From Acidimicrobiales bacterium (GTDB lineage: Bacteria; Actinomycetota; Acidimicrobiia; Acidimicrobiales; AC-9), in NCBI GenBank assembly GCA_036270875.1, contig DATBBR010000106.1:1-33777 (forward strand): 33,777 nucleotides of DNA, in the 5' to 3' direction. Position numbers and translations under genes: made by a program. Below, in pieces: positions 1-8,420 of the stretch (within the stretch, counting starts at the first letter, position 1; every line of letters starts with the position of its first letter). The notes below the pieces were generated by a model. That model had not been told where the DNA came from. It did not search any database and worked only from the letters and a program-made list of their open reading frames with translations.

Positions 1-121
1 GACGCCCAAACTGCAGATGTAATCTATCCCGCATGGCATTTCTTGACAAGTCAACACTAAGGATTTCTGTGGCCAGCCTGAGGAACCTCCCGGTGGCGCC
101 GTTCCCCGACCGGCTCGCGAT

Positions 122-487
122 CTAGGCGCCTCCACGCCCGCCATCCCCGCCGGGCGCACGCGACGAACCACCTGCCGGGCGCACCTGGTCCACCAGCTCC
201 GACACATCTTCAGCGCTCGCCGCCGGAACCACGAGGGTGAAACGCAGGCGGGTCTGCTCGGAGACGGTGATGGCACTCGCACCGCGACGGATGGCGAGAA
301 GCACCGACGACGAAGGCCATTCCAGATCGGCGATGTGACGACCGACGGGAGACGCCCCCTGTCCGAGCTCCAGATCGACCACCCGGTAGCCCTGGAGACG
401 AGCCAACTCGGGCTCGATACCGGAGACGTGCTGGAGCAGCCCTGGCTTCGGAACGACTTGGGTCGGCTCTTGCTCGGCCTGGTTCAC
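122..487 (-). CDS. TrkA-C (RCK_C) domain protein
   Basis: A 121-residue protein made almost entirely of one TrkA-C/RCK-C-like regulatory domain, about residues 33-105 (GYRVVDLELGQGASPVG, then the strand VLLAIRRGA). In the family such domains bind small ligands and gate ion channels or transporters, usually as the C-terminal part of Trk/Kef/ClC-type proteins. Here no membrane part precedes it, so it is either a free regulatory subunit or the remnant of a larger transporter. The C-terminal tail is Gly/Arg-rich. The start is a GTG with no clear ribosome-binding site, so the N-terminus is uncertain. It lies 69 bp downstream of the adk paralogue on the same strand and may be the last gene of that operon. 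Confidence 0.55.
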   Translation of the reverse strand: MNQAEQEPTQVVPKPGLLQHVSGIEPELARLQGYRVVDLELGQGASPVGRHIADLEWPSSSVLLAIRRGASAITVSEQTRLRFTLVVPAASAEDVSELVDQVRPAGGSSRAPGGDGGRGGA

Positions 488-556
488 GCTTGCACCACGG
501 CCGTGGGCACAGGTTGCATGGCATCCGAGACCGTCCTACATGAGGCCGGCCATCGA

Positions 557-1147
557 TCAGCTGGTGGGTGGCGTGAGGTGACGATCGGCCAAGGCGAGCT
601 CTGCTCGCTCCGTCACCTCGACAACGGGTCCTTCGCCATCGACCTCAACGAGGAGCCCGCGGCCCCGGTAGAAATCCAACAACGGGGCGGTCTCGTTCCG
701 GTACCTCTCCAGGCGGTGAAGAACTGTGTCCTCCCTATCGTCATCACGACTGGACTCGCGGCCCCGCGCTAGCAGTCGCCGCATGACCTCAGCGTCAGAG
801 ACGATCAGATGGATAACTGCGGAGAAGGTGATTCTGTTTTCGGTGGCGAGACTATAGGCGACAGTCGCCTCGTTCAGAGTCCGCGGAAAACCGTCGAGCA
901 CGAATGCCCGAAGGAGAGATGGCTCACAGATGCGCTGCCGCACCACTGCCAGCGCAAGCTCATCGGGAACGAGATCACCCTTCTCGATAAACGGTCGGGC
1001 CGCTGTCCCGATGGGAGTCGAGCGGTGCACGTGCTCTCGCAGGAGCTCGCCAGTCGAGATGTGGGGAACCTTGAAGTGATCTGACAGCCGACGCCCCTGA
1101 GTTGTCTTTCCGCCTCCAGGCGGAGCGAGCATGAGAAGCCGGATCAT
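557..1147 (-). CDS. adk: adenylate kinase (accessory paralogue, short LID)
   Basis: A 196-residue nucleoside monophosphate kinase that should interconvert ATP + AMP and 2 ADP in the cytoplasm. Residues 8-17 form the P-loop, APPGGGKTTQ, where the usual form is GPPGAGKGTQ, so the first Gly is Ala and the Gly after Lys is Thr. DGFPRT, the LID-side Arg pattern (GRESSRDDDREDTV) and RLERYRNETAPLL are all recognisable. The LID is the short form without zinc cysteines. I chose the ATG at 1147 rather than the frame's upstream starts, because it begins directly at the conserved first strand and lies 7 bp after the prsW stop. The gene sits with prsW instead of the usual secY-adk-map context, so a second, housekeeping adk probably exists elsewhere. 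Substrate specificity is not certain. Confidence 0.85.
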   Translation of the reverse strand: MIRLLMLAPPGGGKTTQGRRLSDHFKVPHISTGELLREHVHRSTPIGTAARPFIEKGDLVPDELALAVVRQRICEPSLLRAFVLDGFPRTLNEATVAYSLATENRITFSAVIHLIVSDAEVMRRLLARGRESSRDDDREDTVLHRLERYRNETAPLLDFYRGRGLLVEVDGEGPVVEVTERAELALADRHLTPPTS

Positions 1148-1154
1148 CGAACGG

Positions 1155-1979
1155 TCATCGCGGCTGCCTGGTGGAGAGGGCTGTGCGTCGCGGATCCCCG
1201 CGATCCAGGACGTTCTCGCCATGCGCAGCCCTGTGAGTGATCCAGGCCAGGAGACCAATGCTCACCCCGGCAATGACGGCATAGCCCGCCAGGTTCGTCA
1301 GCCCATCCCACAAGGCGTGCAGCAGGGCCACGGTCACGAAGATGGCGACGAAGCGGCGCACGCTGCGTGACGACCAGCCTGTGGCGGCTGCAGACCAGAG
1401 GGCTGCGGCTGTGATACCCGTCCAGGCCATGTGACTGGCGGGGCTGAGCAGACCGCGGAGAACCAGCAGATTCGCCACAGCCGACACGTCTCCGTGAGTA
1501 CGTATGAGTGCCACGAAGGCGTATCCCATCGTCTCGAGTGCCGCGAATCCGGCCCCCGACGCCACTCCGACGGCGATCCCGTCGGCGGGTCGTCGATAAC
1601 GAAACAGCAGGAGCACTCCCAATGGCACGATCAGCTTGGCGGCCTCCTCGATGACTCCGACGGCCAGCAAAGGGAGGACTCCAAGGTCGCGTAAGGTGCC
1701 GAACTCCAGGACGCCTGCGACGATCGTGCCAATCACGCCGCCCAGCACCGCCGTGCTGACGACGATGCCGACCGGCACGTCGTAAGGCAGGCGCCGGCCG
1801 TAAACGAACGCCACGAATGCCGCGGGTACCACGACAGCCCCAAGCAGAATGACGGACGGGACGAAGTTCGGGTCGCCTGTGGCGACGAGGGTCTGCTGGT
1901 CTGCGACGAAGAGGGCCACACCAATGGTGAGCACCAGGACCCAGGTGTGCCGACCAAGCCGCGTCTCAGCCATAGACAT
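1155..1979 (-). CDS. PrsW-family intramembrane glutamic protease
   Basis: A 274-residue polytopic membrane protein with about seven or eight hydrophobic segments. It carries the PrsW/RCE1-like signatures: EEAAK at residues 111-115 (catalytic glutamates), FAALE in the next helix, then a His helix (SHMAWTG) and a second His motif (LLHALWDG). PrsW enzymes cut transmembrane anti-sigma factors or other membrane proteins within the bilayer. No anti-sigma factor gene is visible nearby, so the substrate is unknown. It is the first gene of a probable operon with the adk paralogue (7-bp gap) and is divergent from the cyclic-nucleotide/reductase fusion. ATG codons at 1979 and 1973 are both possible starts. 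Confidence 0.85.
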   Translation of the reverse strand: MSMAETRLGRHTWVLVLTIGVALFVADQQTLVATGDPNFVPSVILLGAVVVPAAFVAFVYGRRLPYDVPVGIVVSTAVLGGVIGTIVAGVLEFGTLRDLGVLPLLAVGVIEEAAKLIVPLGVLLLFRYRRPADGIAVGVASGAGFAALETMGYAFVALIRTHGDVSAVANLLVLRGLLSPASHMAWTGITAAALWSAAATGWSSRSVRRFVAIFVTVALLHALWDGLTNLAGYAVIAGVSIGLLAWITHRAAHGENVLDRGDPRRTALSTRQPR

Positions 1980-2024
1980 TCGTTACCCCAGATCTCATGA
2001 CGGAATGCACCAACGCTACTGGGC

Positions 2025-3794
2025 GTGACCCAGGAAGCGAAACCCGATGACGACCGTCCGGTTGCAACTTCGGACATTCCGAGCTATGGCATCGTTATCG
2101 CAACCGTGAGCACGGCTGATCCTGAGGTCCTCGCCGAGACGCCCGATGTCTATGGAGCGTTCCCCAGGTTGAGCGGTCAACAGATCCGCCTGATCGAACG
2201 GCATAGTGAACGGCGACGAATTCGCGAAGGCGACGTCCTCTTCCGGGAGGGCGATGAGACCTGCGACTTCTTCGTGATCCTCGAGGGAAAGGTGGCCCTG
2301 ACGGAGGGCCCCTCTGGCGATGGGCGCATCCTCGGCGTCCACGGTCCGGGCCGCTTCCTGGGCGAGCTGAGCCTGCTCACCGGCCAAGTTGTCTTCCTGA
2401 CAGCGGTGGCGTGCGAGCCTGGCGAGGTTCTCGTGGTGCCGGTGCGCCGTCTTCGGGAGTTGGTGGCGCAGGACCCCACGATCGGGGACGTGATACTCCG
2501 CGCCTTCATTGCGCGTCGCTCGGAGCTGATTGGACTCGGGACCGGGTTCAAGATCGTCGGATCCCGCTATTCGCCCGAGACGAGACGGCTGCGTGAGTTC
2601 GCTGCTCGAAATCTCCTGCCCCACAGGTGGATCGACCTCGAGGAAGACGAGCAGGCGGAGGCTCTGCTCCGTGACCTCGGTGTCGCGCCCGAAGAGACTC
2701 CCGTCGTCATCTGGCGTGACCAGGTGCTGCACGACCCGAGCACGGCGACTCTCGCGGCCGCGATCGGTCTGCCAATGCACCTCCCCAGTGATGCCGTCTC
2801 CGACCTCGTCGTGATCGGAGCGGGCCCGGCGGGACTCACGGCGGCCGTCTACGCCGCATCGGAAGGTCTCACGACTCTGGTGCTCGACTCGATCGCCACG
2901 GGCGGACAGGCGGGCACCTCCCCCCGGATTGAGAACTACCTGGGCTTCCCTTCAGGCATACCGGGTGCGGAGCTTGCCGAGAGAGCGACGATCCAGGCCG
3001 AGAAGTTCGGGGCCAGAATCAGCGTACCGGCGGAGGCGGCCAGCCTCGAGCGAAGGGGCGCCGACTACCTCGTCCGCCTCAAGGAAGGCCAGGAGATCCT
3101 CGCTCGCGCCGTCGTCGTCGCCACCGGGGCGCGCTATCGCAAGCTGGACGTGCCTGGTCTGGCCGAGCTGGAAGGGACCAGCGTCTACTACTCGGCCACG
3201 GAGCTGGAAGCGCGGCGGTGCCGAGGCAATCCGGTGGCCGTAGTGGGAGGCGGCAACTCAGCGGGCCAGGCGACCCTCTTCCTGGCCAGGCATTCGCAGC
3301 CCGTCCACCTGTTGGTCCGCGGGGGCGACCTCGCCAAGGACATGTCCCGGTACCTCGCCGACCGCCTCGAACGGACCCCGGGCGTGGAGATCCTCCTTCA
3401 CTCCGAGGTGCGGGAGGTCATCGGACACGCGCTCCTCGAGGCGCTCACCGTCGTCGACAACAGAACAGGAGGGTCCCGCAAGCTCGAGGCATCTGCTCTC
3501 TTCGTGTTCATCGGCGCGGAGCCCAACTCCAATTGGCTCAGTGAAGCTCTGGCTCTCGACGATCACGGCTTCGTCCTCACGGGAGGCGCTGCCGCTCAGG
3601 CAGCTGGCTATACGGAGCCAGGCGCCCCTTATGGCTGGCCATCGCTACTCGAGACCAGCTTGCCTGGGGTCTTCGCCGTGGGTGACGTCCGAAGTGGCTC
3701 AGTGAAACGGGTAGCTGCGGGCGTCGGGGACGCTTCCATGGCTGTGCTCTTCGTCCATAGGTTCCTGGAAGGTCTCGGGAGTTTGGCTGTATAG
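2025..3794 (+). CDS. cyclic nucleotide-binding / glutaredoxin-like / thioredoxin reductase-like fusion
   Basis: A 589-residue protein with three parts. Residues about 50-165 are a cyclic nucleotide-binding fold (REGDVLFREGD, then GPGRFLGELSLLTG, the phosphate-binding cassette). Residues about 175-250 resemble a glutaredoxin-like fold (FKIVGSRYSPETRRLREF). Residues about 258-585 are a thioredoxin-reductase-type flavoprotein, with the FAD motif VVIGAGPAGLTAA at about 262, the NAD(P)H motif AVVGGGNSAGQA at about 405 and the second FAD motif GVFAVGDVRSG. The CxxC of classical thioredoxin reductase is absent: the region reads YYSATELEARRC. The CPxC of glutaredoxin is also absent (RYSPET). Dithiol exchange with thioredoxin is therefore unlikely, although NAD(P)H-flavin chemistry is possible. 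The GTG start was chosen because nearby ATGs are out of frame. It is divergent from prsW with a 45-bp gap. Confidence 0.85.
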   Translation: MTQEAKPDDDRPVATSDIPSYGIVIATVSTADPEVLAETPDVYGAFPRLSGQQIRLIERHSERRRIREGDVLFREGDETCDFFVILEGKVALTEGPSGDGRILGVHGPGRFLGELSLLTGQVVFLTAVACEPGEVLVVPVRRLRELVAQDPTIGDVILRAFIARRSELIGLGTGFKIVGSRYSPETRRLREFAARNLLPHRWIDLEEDEQAEALLRDLGVAPEETPVVIWRDQVLHDPSTATLAAAIGLPMHLPSDAVSDLVVIGAGPAGLTAAVYAASEGLTTLVLDSIATGGQAGTSPRIENYLGFPSGIPGAELAERATIQAEKFGARISVPAEAASLERRGADYLVRLKEGQEILARAVVVATGARYRKLDVPGLAELEGTSVYYSATELEARRCRGNPVAVVGGGNSAGQATLFLARHSQPVHLLVRGGDLAKDMSRYLADRLERTPGVEILLHSEVREVIGHALLEALTVVDNRTGGSRKLEASALFVFIGAEPNSNWLSEALALDDHGFVLTGGAAAQAAGYTEPGAPYGWPSLLETSLPGVFAVGDVRSGSVKRVAAGVGDASMAVLFVHRFLEGLGSLAV

Positions 3795-3819
3795 ACCTCC
3801 GGGCGTTGGCCGCACATCG

Positions 3820-4800
3820 CTAGTCCGTTGGAGCCGGGAATCTCCGTCTTCTCGAAAGAAGCCAGACCGCAGGAGCGCTAGCCAGCGTGGGCAACCACAC
3901 ATTGAAACAGCGATAGACAAAGCTGCCTGGAAGCCCGAAGGCCAGTGGGATCCCCACCCAGTGCAGGGCGAAGGGTAGGAACGCCTCAGTGAAACCCGCT
4001 CCGGCGAGCGGCAGCGTGCGGCGGGTAAGGGCGTAGCCGGTGGCGAAACCGAGGATGGCGGCGGGGATCGATGCGGTCCAGCCAAACACGCGAAGCCCCG
4101 CCCACAGCGAGGCGATCTCCCCGAACCAGTAGATCGCCATCCCGACGAATCCCGCCCAGTGCGCGGGCCGGCGGGCCATGTCCCACACCAAGGCCACCGA
4201 TGAGAGGGAGGCGGCAACTTGAGCCCAGCGGCGGCCACGGGCTGCGAGTTGGTTGCGCCGGCTCAGCAGCACCAGAACTATCACGGAGCCAACGGGAACT
4301 CCGATCATCCAGGAGTACGTGACCGACGCGTCAGCCCTCGCACTGCTGAGAACCAATACAAGGGCTGAGGCCCAGGCGGCTGGGGCCAACAGGGCGTACT
4401 CGAGGGCGCCAAGCCCGAGCACCCTCTGGTGGGCCTCGCGGCTGACAGTCGACCGACGAAGGATCCCGTAGTCGAAGGCGAACCCGCCTTTGGTCAGGTA
4501 GGCGCCGAACCCCATGGCCGTGCGCGCTGCCGCCCACACGGGGTGCACCTCCGGGCCGCCCCGGACTCGAAGCACCTCTCGGTAGGAGGCCGCGTAGCCG
4601 ACCACGGCGACGAGCTGGGCGACCAGGACCACAGCCAGCCAAGCGGGGCGAAGATGGGCCAGGACGGCCCAAACGGACTGGAACCCTGCGACGGCGGCGA
4701 CCCCCGCGCCAGCACCCACCGTCAGAAAGGTGGCTGCCGTCAGTGCCGCACCGGCTTGCCGCCGGTTCAATGGCACCGGAGACGAGGCTTCGGATGGCAC
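3820..4800 (-). CDS. lysylphosphatidylglycerol synthase TM-region/flippase-like membrane protein
   Basis: A 326-residue integral membrane protein with about eight hydrophobic segments and a basic C-terminus. The last third (AGAGFTEAFLPFALHWVGIP, followed by FVYRCFNVWLP) matches the pattern of the LPG-synthase transmembrane/UPF0104 (YbhN-like) family, where Gly-rich, Glu and Tyr-Arg...Trp-Leu-Pro positions are conserved. Such proteins are thought to flip or handle lipids. There is no catalytic aminoacyl-transferase domain, so lysyl-PG synthesis itself is not expected. The start is a GTG. It lies 45 bp downstream of the small basic protein on the same strand and is convergent with the reductase fusion, 25 bp apart. 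Exact substrate unknown. Confidence 0.65.
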   Translation of the reverse strand: MPSEASSPVPLNRRQAGAALTAATFLTVGAGAGVAAVAGFQSVWAVLAHLRPAWLAVVLVAQLVAVVGYAASYREVLRVRGGPEVHPVWAAARTAMGFGAYLTKGGFAFDYGILRRSTVSREAHQRVLGLGALEYALLAPAAWASALVLVLSSARADASVTYSWMIGVPVGSVIVLVLLSRRNQLAARGRRWAQVAASLSSVALVWDMARRPAHWAGFVGMAIYWFGEIASLWAGLRVFGWTASIPAAILGFATGYALTRRTLPLAGAGFTEAFLPFALHWVGIPLAFGLPGSFVYRCFNVWLPTLASAPAVWLLSRRRRFPAPTD

Positions 4801-4845
4801 AGCGGAATCCGATCAGTGCCGCAAAACGAAGCTTCAGGCTCCCTT

Positions 4846-5064
4846 TTATCCAGCTGCCCGCCGTCTCTTACGTCCAGCCTCGCGCTTCTGGGCCGTCGTG
4901 CCACCCTGCGACGGCTTGTCTCGTCGGGTGCCGGAGCCGGAGGCCTGTCCCCCCCGCTTCGACGAGCCCGGCGAGTTGGCGATCTTCGCCGCCCGCTCCT
5001 TGGACATCCCCTTCTTTCTGAGGCCTTCGTATTGCTTTTCGTTCTTGATATTTGGGCTTGGCAC
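4846..5064 (-). CDS. small basic DUF7218-like protein
   Basis: A 72-residue, strongly basic protein. Its N-terminal half (SPNIKNEKQYEGLRKKGMSK then ERAAKIANSPG) matches a widespread small-protein family that I recall as DUF7218, of unknown function. The C-terminal half is a disordered Gly/Ser/Lys/Arg tail ending KRRRAAG. I chose the GTG at 5064 because a strong ribosome-binding site (GGAGGA, about 6 nt spacing) precedes it. An in-frame upstream ATG would add 26 unconserved residues and bypass this site. Nucleic-acid binding is plausible from its charge but not shown. Confidence 0.75.
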   Translation of the reverse strand: MPSPNIKNEKQYEGLRKKGMSKERAAKIANSPGSSKRGGQASGSGTRRDKPSQGGTTAQKREAGRKRRRAAG

Positions 5065-5240
5065 CTGGCCTCCTCCAAAAGGTAGTCCAATTGTTTGATC
5101 GATATTTTCCCCGATATGGCGGCGTCTACTCGGGCTAGCCACCGCCGGATTGCGAGTCCTGGTCGAATTCTCTGCTCGGCGGCCCGTGGCTCGACCCTTA
5201 CGAGGGCCGCCCGAGCAGGACCGAGACCAGGGAGGGCGAA

Positions 5241-6764
5241 ATGGAATGTATGCGGCATCTCCGCCGAGCCCGCCTGTGGGCGGTCGCCGTGGTCAGTGGC
5301 GTTCTCTGTCTCGGCAGTCCCGCCGCCGTGGCGAGCAGCGCTCCAAGCATCCCGGTCGCTCCCGCGAGCGGACTGCCGGTCTCCCCGCCTGTCACGCCCC
5401 CCACGACCTCGCCGGCTCGCTCCATCGGCACGGTGGACCCGGCCACCCCCGTGCTTCACTTCGGGGCGTCCCTCCCGGCCTCGGCGCCCGTCGTCAACAA
5501 CCCGGACCCCGTCGTGTGCAGCACCGGGTGCTGGGAGTACACGTTCTCCGTCCCCCGCGGTTCGGCCTCGCCGGTCCTCACCGCCGTCAAGAGCACGACG
5601 ACGGGTCCAGGTGGGACCTTCAACGCCGACCAGGGCTTCGACCTCTACGTCTACGGCCCTGACGGCAGGCTGGCAGCGGCCGCCAACGGGATCGGCGCCA
5701 ACGGACAGAGCGCCGAGGTGGCCCGACCAGCTCCCGGCACCTACACGGTGGTGGTCACCTACACCTACGCCTACGACAGCGGGTCGGGGTTCGTGGGCGA
5801 GGTGCGGCTCATGAGCGGGCGCTCCTGGACACCGCCGGCGGCCACGTGCGGGCTCACCGTGTCCGGCGTCACCGGCTGCTTCGAGCTGCCGCAGCTGCGG
5901 GCTCAGCCCGCGTTCAGCTTCACCGCCTCGGGTATCCCACCGGCGCCGTCGTCACCACTCGGCTTCCCCTTCCCGGTGAACGTGCCCCTTCCGACCTCGT
6001 GCTACGCCGACGAGACGATTGGACTCGACAACCTCCAGGCCACTCGGCTCAACGACCCCAGCCTCCGATGCCTGAGGTTCACGACCGACATCCAGAACGT
6101 CGGTGCGGGGTCCCTGACGGCGCAGATACCGGCGGCCGGGACGGAACCCAACGGCCAGGTCGGGGTGGGGTACGTCCCGGGAGACTGCAACGCCACCCAG
6201 CTCGTGTCGCGACCTAACGGCTCGACCGTCGCCCGGCCGGCCGGACCCTGCGAGTTCCACGTCGAGCACGGTCATTTCCACTACAACGATCTCCTGCTCT
6301 ACGCCCTGTACCAAGCTGGCCCGGGCACGGCCGTCGGGCCACCGGTGGGCAAGTCGCAGAAGGAGTCCTTCTGCCTGACAGATGACGACTACTTCGGCTT
6401 CGGGAGCGCGACGACGAACGGCCCTCGGGCCAACGTCGGCCAGCCCGACTGCAACCTGCCGCGGGAGGCGAGCGCGCCCCAGGCCGGACAGCCCGGTTCT
6501 GGCACGTTCGTCACCGAAGGCATCACGCCGGGCTGGGGTGACGTGTACAGCTGGGACACGCCTGATCAGTACATCGACGTGACGCACGTACCCAGTGGCA
6601 CCTACGACGTGGTGGAGGAGACGAACCCCACGGGCGCCATGCTCGTGGCGGGTCCGGCACAGACCTGCTCCCTCACCCAGATCGAGCTCACCGCCGGTTC
6701 GCAGTCCGACACGGTCAAAGTTCTCGGAAGCGCGGCCTCCATTCCCTGCCCCGCCACCAGCTGA
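5241..6764 (+). CDS. secreted lysyl oxidase-like copper protein with N-terminal PPC-like domain
   Basis: A 507-residue exported protein. Residues 1-32 are a signal peptide (basic start, hydrophobic core, then AVASSAPS). After a Pro-rich stretch, residues about 80-195 look like a bacterial pre-peptidase (PPC) beta domain (GFDLYVYGPDGR, then APGTYTVVVTY). Residues about 250-500 resemble lysyl oxidase: a copper-type histidine cluster FHVEHGHFHYND, KESFCLTDDDYF (compare KASFCLED in lysyl oxidase) and GITPGWGDVYSWDTPDQYID followed by VTHVPSGTY. Lysyl oxidases oxidise peptidyl-lysine to allysine outside the cell using copper and a quinone cofactor. Whether the cofactor Lys and Tyr are preserved needs an alignment. 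The ATG at 5241 has a GGAGGG site 6 nt upstream. Convergent with the L,D-transpeptidase gene. Confidence 0.75.
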   Translation: MECMRHLRRARLWAVAVVSGVLCLGSPAAVASSAPSIPVAPASGLPVSPPVTPPTTSPARSIGTVDPATPVLHFGASLPASAPVVNNPDPVVCSTGCWEYTFSVPRGSASPVLTAVKSTTTGPGGTFNADQGFDLYVYGPDGRLAAAANGIGANGQSAEVARPAPGTYTVVVTYTYAYDSGSGFVGEVRLMSGRSWTPPAATCGLTVSGVTGCFELPQLRAQPAFSFTASGIPPAPSSPLGFPFPVNVPLPTSCYADETIGLDNLQATRLNDPSLRCLRFTTDIQNVGAGSLTAQIPAAGTEPNGQVGVGYVPGDCNATQLVSRPNGSTVARPAGPCEFHVEHGHFHYNDLLLYALYQAGPGTAVGPPVGKSQKESFCLTDDDYFGFGSATTNGPRANVGQPDCNLPREASAPQAGQPGSGTFVTEGITPGWGDVYSWDTPDQYIDVTHVPSGTYDVVEETNPTGAMLVAGPAQTCSLTQIELTAGSQSDTVKVLGSAASIPCPATS

Positions 6765-6837
6765 GCCAGTCTTCACACCCTTGGCGGCGTCAGTGCTGCC
6801 GACCCCCACAGGCGTTACGGTAGAAATCCTTGGCACA

Positions 6838-8058
6838 TCACACTGGCTGAGCGCCTCCTGCGACCCACTGGGACCAGGGCGTGTTCCAGTCCGCGGTGCC
6901 ATGGTCACCCGGCTCGGGAGCCCTCGGTGAGTTGACGATGGTCACGACGTCGCCCGGTTGGCTGAAGTCGTAGAACCACGCGGCATCACTCGGGGCGAGA
7001 TTCACACAGCCATGGGACCCGTTGCTGTTCCCCTGGGCGCCAACCGACCAGGGGGCTGAGTGCACGAACTCCCCTCCATCGCTGATGTTGACGTCCTGGA
7101 ACACGTGCTCGTAGTAACCGTCGGGTGAATTGCGCGGGATTCCGACCGACTGCGAGTCCATGACCACATCCGGCTCCTTTCCCAGTACGAGGTGCACGCC
7201 GCCCATCGTCGGGTACTTGTCCCTCCCGGCGCTGTCCTTGAACGTCTTCACGACCTTGCCACTGTCCATCACTGTCATGGTGTGGTTTGCGATGTCCACG
7301 GTGCTGATGTGGGAGCCACCGACGGTGAAGCTCACTGAGCGACTGCCCACGCCCCAGATACCGTTGCCGGCGTCCACGCCGCCCAGGTTGGAGAGGACGG
7401 TGGCCTGCTCACCCGTCGGCCAGTAGCTCTGCGGCCGGTAGTGGACCTCCTTGGCGCTCAACCAATGCCACGCTCCGACCACCGGAATCGATGCTTGAAC
7501 ACCGAGCGCCCGCTGCACGGCGGCCTTGTTCCCCACAGGGTGGTTGAACTTGACCACGATGGGACTGCCTACGCCCACCTTGCCCTGGGAGGGCTCGATG
7601 TCGTCAGTGAGGGTGCCCAGGGGGTGAAGTGTTGTGAACGATGTTTCGCGGTGTTGGGTACGTCCCGAGGGGTCGACCACGGTCGCGACCAGCGTGTAGG
7701 TCGTGTCAGGTGCGAGCGGACTGCCAATGGAGGACCACGAGCGGCCATCAGGGCTGGAGGTGCCGTGGAGGAGGCGGCCCGCTGCGTCAGTGACCTGAAC
7801 AGTGCTAAGTCGACCGTTCGCCGTAGTGAGAGAGACCGGTGTGTCGGGGGCGACGCCGGTCGCTGCGTCGGGGGGGCTCATCTCTACCTGCAGCGGCGTC
7901 GAAGATGGATTGACCAACCTGGCCAGGGGACGGCCGAACACATGGAGTCCAACGACGAGGAGCCCAGCGGCGAGCGCCGCGCCGCAAACAACGACCGCCG
8001 CCTTTACAAGGGGAGGCCGCTTCGCGGTCTCGGAAGAGATCGGACCAAGCCCGTCCAC
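6838..8058 (-). CDS. L,D-transpeptidase (YkuD), Ig-like domains
   Basis: A 406-residue cell-wall enzyme anchored by one N-terminal transmembrane segment (about residues 18-40). Two Ig-like beta domains follow: about 55-145 (PDAATGVAPDTPVSL) and about 150-250, beginning IEPSQGKVGVGSPIVVKFNH. The YkuD catalytic domain (about 252-385) contains HSAPWSVGAQGNSNGSHGCV, giving the catalytic His and Cys (Cys about 349). The C-terminal tail has ADWNTPWSQW, the Trp-rich motif of mycobacterial LdtMt2-type enzymes. It should form 3-3 cross-links in peptidoglycan outside the membrane. The start is GTG with AGAGGG upstream. About 360 bp without a convincing gene lies upstream. Confidence 0.9.
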   Translation of the reverse strand: MDGLGPISSETAKRPPLVKAAVVVCGAALAAGLLVVGLHVFGRPLARLVNPSSTPLQVEMSPPDAATGVAPDTPVSLTTANGRLSTVQVTDAAGRLLHGTSSPDGRSWSSIGSPLAPDTTYTLVATVVDPSGRTQHRETSFTTLHPLGTLTDDIEPSQGKVGVGSPIVVKFNHPVGNKAAVQRALGVQASIPVVGAWHWLSAKEVHYRPQSYWPTGEQATVLSNLGGVDAGNGIWGVGSRSVSFTVGGSHISTVDIANHTMTVMDSGKVVKTFKDSAGRDKYPTMGGVHLVLGKEPDVVMDSQSVGIPRNSPDGYYEHVFQDVNISDGGEFVHSAPWSVGAQGNSNGSHGCVNLAPSDAAWFYDFSQPGDVVTIVNSPRAPEPGDHGTADWNTPWSQWVAGGAQPV

Positions 8059-8420
8059 AACGACCCTCTCGACCAGCTTGTGATCCGATCGTTAATTCGC
8101 CGTGGTCGCCGGGATCACCTCCGCGTAGGGCGCTCCTAGGCCCGCCCGCGCACAGCTGCCTGAACGCCGAGCTGCGGCGCTCACTCTGGCCTCTGCCACA
8201 GGTGTCTGTCGACAAGGCCGCGGTCCCGACGTTCCGCGAGTACCGGTGCGGGGATACAGACGATCAGTACGGGGGTAAAAAGCAGATTGGGGTGGGGTCC
8301 TGTGGTTTCTCCCCCCTAGTCACGATGCCCTGGACCCGGCTCCTCCACGCGACCGCGACAGCTCGACGGGTGAGAGGCCGGCGAGCTTGCCGCAGGAGCG
8401 GCGATCCCCACGAAGACCGA
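8059..8420. other. gene-free stretch upstream of the L,D-transpeptidase
   Basis: No coding frame here has credible composition or family resemblance. It presumably holds the promoter and leader of the L,D-transpeptidase, which reads leftward. I compared it by eye with the c-di-AMP (ydaO-type) riboswitch known upstream of actinobacterial wall hydrolases and did not find its conserved core. Short G- and C-runs at about 8272-8330 could pair, but nothing decisive was seen. Confidence 0.4.

Noticed and set aside
31-60. Short TTGAC-AA-GTCAA inverted repeat near the left edge
   Set aside because: Only five bases per arm and no gene context in the first 121 bases, so it is not distinguishable from chance.
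8059-8420. A riboswitch upstream of the L,D-transpeptidase
   Set aside because: I looked for the ydaO/c-di-AMP core known near actinobacterial wall hydrolases and found no convincing match.
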